A stretch of 5,353 bases of DNA, taken from assembly GCA_947259865.1 (NCBI GenBank), contig CAMYNZ010000317.1, positions 1 to 5,353 of the forward strand. Reading direction: 5' to 3'. The stretch's first letter is position 1, and every line of letters starts with the position of its first letter. Of this stretch, positions 5,222 through 5,353 are shown piece after piece. The stretch comes from an uncultured Desulfobacterales bacterium. Its GTDB lineage: Bacteria > Desulfobacterota > Desulfobacteria > Desulfobacterales > G020354645. The notes under the pieces were generated by a model. That model was not told the origin of the DNA. It did not search any database and saw nothing but the letters and a program-made list of their open reading frames with translations. The position numbers and the translations under genes were made by a program.

Positions 5222-5241
5222 CCCTGCAGCTTGCTGCAGGG
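5222..5241. repeat. REP-like hairpin, copy 1
   Basis: CCCTGCAGC (5222-5230) and GCTGCAGGG (5233-5241) form a perfect 9-bp stem around TT; in practice 8 bp with loop CTTG. It lies just upstream of the transglycosylase start on the minus strand. Copy 2, 77 bases away, differs by one compensated base pair. Confidence 0.75.
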
Positions 5242-5318
5242 ATGAAAGGCAAGGTGAACCGCGTCGAAGCTCGCCAGAGCGCAGGCGGGTTAGGCTACGG
5301 CGCAATTCCGCTTTGATA

Positions 5319-5338
5319 CCCCGCAGCTTGCTGCGGGG
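5319..5338. repeat. REP-like hairpin, copy 2
   Basis: CCCCGCAGC (5319-5327) and GCTGCGGGG (5330-5338) form a 9-bp stem around the same TT. Both copies are preceded by ATA. Compared with copy 1, a T-A pair has become C-G on both sides of the stem. Between the copies a weaker stem CTCGCC (5270-5275) with GGCGGG (5284-5289) is possible using one G-T pair. Confidence 0.75.
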
Positions 5339-5353
5339 AGCTTCATTCCCTGA

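Noticed and set aside
5199..5252. Longer start for the transglycosylase at 5252
   Set aside because: The added residues come from the hairpin repeat, and the 5198 start has better spacing to the signal segment and a possible ribosome binding site.
5287..5296. GTTAGGC, matching the integron attC core GTTRRRY
   Set aside because: No matching inverse core RYYYAAC at a suitable distance, and no cassette or integrase. A single 7-base match is expected by chance.
5122..5316. Plus-strand frame opposite the transglycosylase start
   Set aside because: It is antisense to a clear gene and continues through the two hairpins. No support as a gene.

Overview
The window looks like a piece of a Desulfobacterota-type (deltaproteobacterial) chromosome of moderate GC. 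This is an inference from the gene families, from the gene order (end of ileS, then lspA, lgt and a holA-like gene) and from the kind of intergenic repeats; no marker gene fixes the taxonomy.

Layout. Bases 1-106 are the last 34 codons of ileS, recognisable by the C-terminal four-cysteine zinc motif. Next comes a unit of about 550 bp (165-718): a small four-helix-bundle gene of the S23/IVP family between two arrays of degenerate 7-bp repeats in opposite orientation. It separates ileS from lspA (794-1315). A 422-bp gap with hairpins, a 7-bp repeat array and an 8-bp repeat array leads to lgt (1738-2505), whose product lacks several residues normally invariant in the enzyme. A third pair of inverted 7-bp arrays begins in the lgt stop codon and runs to just before a long DNA polymerase III delta-subunit gene (2634-4130). 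A 411-bp convergent gap holds a cluster of palindromes and a fourth 7-bp array. On the minus strand a membrane-anchored lytic transglycosylase (4542-5198) follows, and two near-identical hairpins lie upstream of it.

How the genes fit together. IleS charges tRNA-Ile. Lgt and LspA are consecutive steps of lipoprotein maturation (lipidation of the lipobox cysteine, then signal peptide cleavage). HolA opens the beta clamp during replication. The transglycosylase cleaves peptidoglycan. These are housekeeping genes.

The unusual content is between the genes. All four complete intergenic gaps contain a short-period degenerate repeat array. Each gap has its own unit sequence, yet the period is 7 bp in every one, and three of the four are arranged as inverted arms. 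One set brackets a protein gene. The best candidates for something new are this heptad-array class, the S23-like element, and the Lgt with substituted catalytic positions.
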